Below, one piece after another: positions 12,464 through 13,283 of a DNA stretch of 13,283 nt. Numbering within the stretch: position 1 is the first letter of the stretch; each line of letters opens with the position of its first letter. Both the position numbers and the translations under genes were made by a program. Source of the DNA: Avisuccinivibrio sp964424565 (GTDB lineage: Bacteria > Pseudomonadota > Gammaproteobacteria > Enterobacterales > Succinivibrionaceae). The stretch spans positions 1-13,283 of the forward strand of contig CAYRIZ010000055.1 in NCBI GenBank assembly GCA_964424565.1. The letters run 5' to 3'. The notes under the pieces are model-generated. The model worked only from the letters and a program-made list of their open reading frames with translations. It was not told the DNA's origin and made no database searches.

Positions 12464-12492
12464 ATTATAGCAAATGAGCCTGCAGCTGGCAG
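12464..12492 (-). promoter_or_regulatory. Promoter of rnt
   Basis: The minus strand has a perfect TATAAT (12469-12464) with an upstream TGC, making an extended -10. CTGCCA (12492-12487, four of six) lies 17 bases further up. Transcription would start near 12457, giving a leader of about 60 bases. It lies directly behind the yrdD-like stop codon, making rnt a separate transcription unit. Confidence 0.65.
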
Positions 12493-12502
12493 AACTGCGG
12501 CC

Positions 12503-13117
12503 TCAGGCATCTTCCTGCCACATTTCCCGCCGGCGGCGGCGCCGGGAGCTGCACAGGGGATTGGGGCAGCAGAGCGCAATGCCGGCTTTGATCTTCTTTT
12601 TGTAGCGCAGTGGAAAACCGCAGTCCGGACATGGGCTCTGCACCGGCTCACCCGGCAGCAGAAAATCGCAGGCAGGATAGCTGGTGCAGGCATAAAAGCT
12701 GTAGCCGCGGCGCGAGTGTCTCTGCACCAGATGGCCTTTGCCGCACAGCGGGCAGGGCAGGGGACTGGCTTTGGCCTCCTCGGCAATAAAACGGCACTGC
12801 GGGTAGGCACTGCAGCCTATGAAGATGCCGTAGCGGCCCTGTTTGACGGCCAGCACCTGTCCGCACTGAGGACAAAGCGAGGACAGTACGGCCAAGGTTA
12901 CCGCCGGAGCGGCCGGCAGATGGCGGATAAAGGAGCAGTCAGGATAGTTGCTGCAGCCCAAAAACTCACCGCGCTCACTGTGCCTCAGGATCAGCACGCC
13001 GCCGCAGTGCGGGCAGGGTGAGCCGGGCTTTAAATCGGCGGCAGGGGTACGGTGTTCAGGCAGCAGCACACCATGGTCTGCACTCTGCGGCAGGCTTGGG
13101 ATTTCGGAATTTTTCAT
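12503..13117 (-). CDS. yrdD: YrdD-like protein with four topoisomerase-type zinc ribbons
   Basis: A 204-residue protein made of four C4 zinc fingers of the kind at the C-terminus of DNA topoisomerase I, without any catalytic domain. The cysteine sets are C35/C38/C55/C61 (CPHC...GCSNYPDC), C82/C85/C102/C108, C122/C125/C144/C150 and C163/C166/C183 or C184/C189. The spacing and segments such as GIFIGCSAYPQC and KGHLVQRHSRRGYSFYAC match E. coli YrdD (180 residues). A DNA-binding or topoisomerase-associated role is inferred from the domains; the function is not established. The C-terminus ends in an arginine run (RRRRRR, 192-197). The ATG at 13117 has no ribosome site, and a TATAAA lies only 9 bases upstream, so the message may be nearly leaderless. 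Codons and composition resemble its neighbours. Confidence 0.88.
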   Translation of the reverse strand: MKNSEIPSLPQSADHGVLLPEHRTPAADLKPGSPCPHCGGVLILRHSERGEFLGCSNYPDCSFIRHLPAAPAVTLAVLSSLCPQCGQVLAVKQGRYGIFIGCSAYPQCRFIAEEAKASPLPCPLCGKGHLVQRHSRRGYSFYACTSYPACDFLLPGEPVQSPCPDCGFPLRYKKKIKAGIALCCPNPLCSSRRRRRREMWQEDA

Positions 13118-13260
13118 GTTGTGGTTTTTATAGTTTCAGTCAGGGCAGCAGGTGCTGCCAGAAGCGGGGCTGCATTGTACACCGTTCAGGCCGGCGGCGG
13201 GAGCCTGGGCGGGAAACTGCTGAACAGCTCAGGGTGATTGCATAAATTAAAGCCAGCAGC

Positions 13261-13283
13261 CAGTCTGCTGATGGTGCAGACTG
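13261..13283. repeat. Perfect 8-bp inverted repeat at the right edge
   Basis: CAGTCTGC-TGATGGT-GCAGACTG forms an 8-bp stem with a 7-base loop and ends exactly at the window edge. It could be a plus-strand terminator if T residues follow outside the window. On the minus strand only a weak T-rich stretch follows. No gene is visible between 13118 and here. Confidence 0.5.

Overview
The window looks like a chromosomal segment of a Gram-negative gammaproteobacterium. The evidence is a set of close relatives of Escherichia coli proteins (PotG, PotH, PotI, Fe-SOD SodB, RNase T, YrdD, MepM/NlpD-type LytM proteins). The DNA is fairly GC-rich yet isoleucine is often encoded by ATA, which is rare in E. 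coli. Together with a butanol-dehydrogenase-type alcohol dehydrogenase and a dicarboxylate-type transporter, this makes me lean to an anaerobic relative of the Aeromonadales/Succinivibrionaceae. That placement is a low-confidence guess. I see no insertion sequence, tRNA, rRNA, CRISPR array or phage block.

Layout, left to right. (1) 1-3243, minus strand: the putrescine ABC importer operon potG-potH-potI, tightly spaced, ending in a strong terminator at about 112-145. The solute-binding gene potF, normally first in this operon, is absent. (2) 3244-3855: about 600 bases without a convincing gene, holding the potG leader and a possible promoter. (3) 3856-5046, plus: iron-type alcohol dehydrogenase with its terminator. 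(4) 5098-7142, minus: a MepM/OapA-like M23 peptidoglycan endopeptidase preceded by an unrecognised 88-residue membrane protein. (5) 7167-8908, plus: a DASS (SLC13-type) anion transporter with a terminator-like hairpin in its leader, then an orphan ribbon-helix-helix protein preceded by an 11-base T run. A 14-base sequence is repeated exactly before the two hairpin terminators of this block. (6) 8931-9782, minus: an NlpD-like lipoprotein with a degenerate LytM domain. (7) 9873-10875: a divergent pair, a small cupin (minus) and an HxlR regulator (plus), around a perfect 14-bp palindrome that lies in the regulator's own promoter. (8) 10906-13117, minus: sodB, rnt (RNase T) and a yrdD-like zinc-ribbon protein, each apparently a separate unit.

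Functional themes are polyamine uptake, alcohol/aldehyde redox, cell-wall remodelling at division (one active and one inactive LytM protein), dicarboxylate-type transport, oxidative-stress defence and RNA/DNA maintenance. The coding content is mostly ordinary housekeeping. The best candidates for something new are regulatory: the HxlR/cupin switch, the hairpin in the transporter leader with its repeated 14-mer, the T11 tract before the orphan DNA-binding protein, and a double palindrome upstream of sodB. I did not find convincing evidence of an undescribed multi-gene system.
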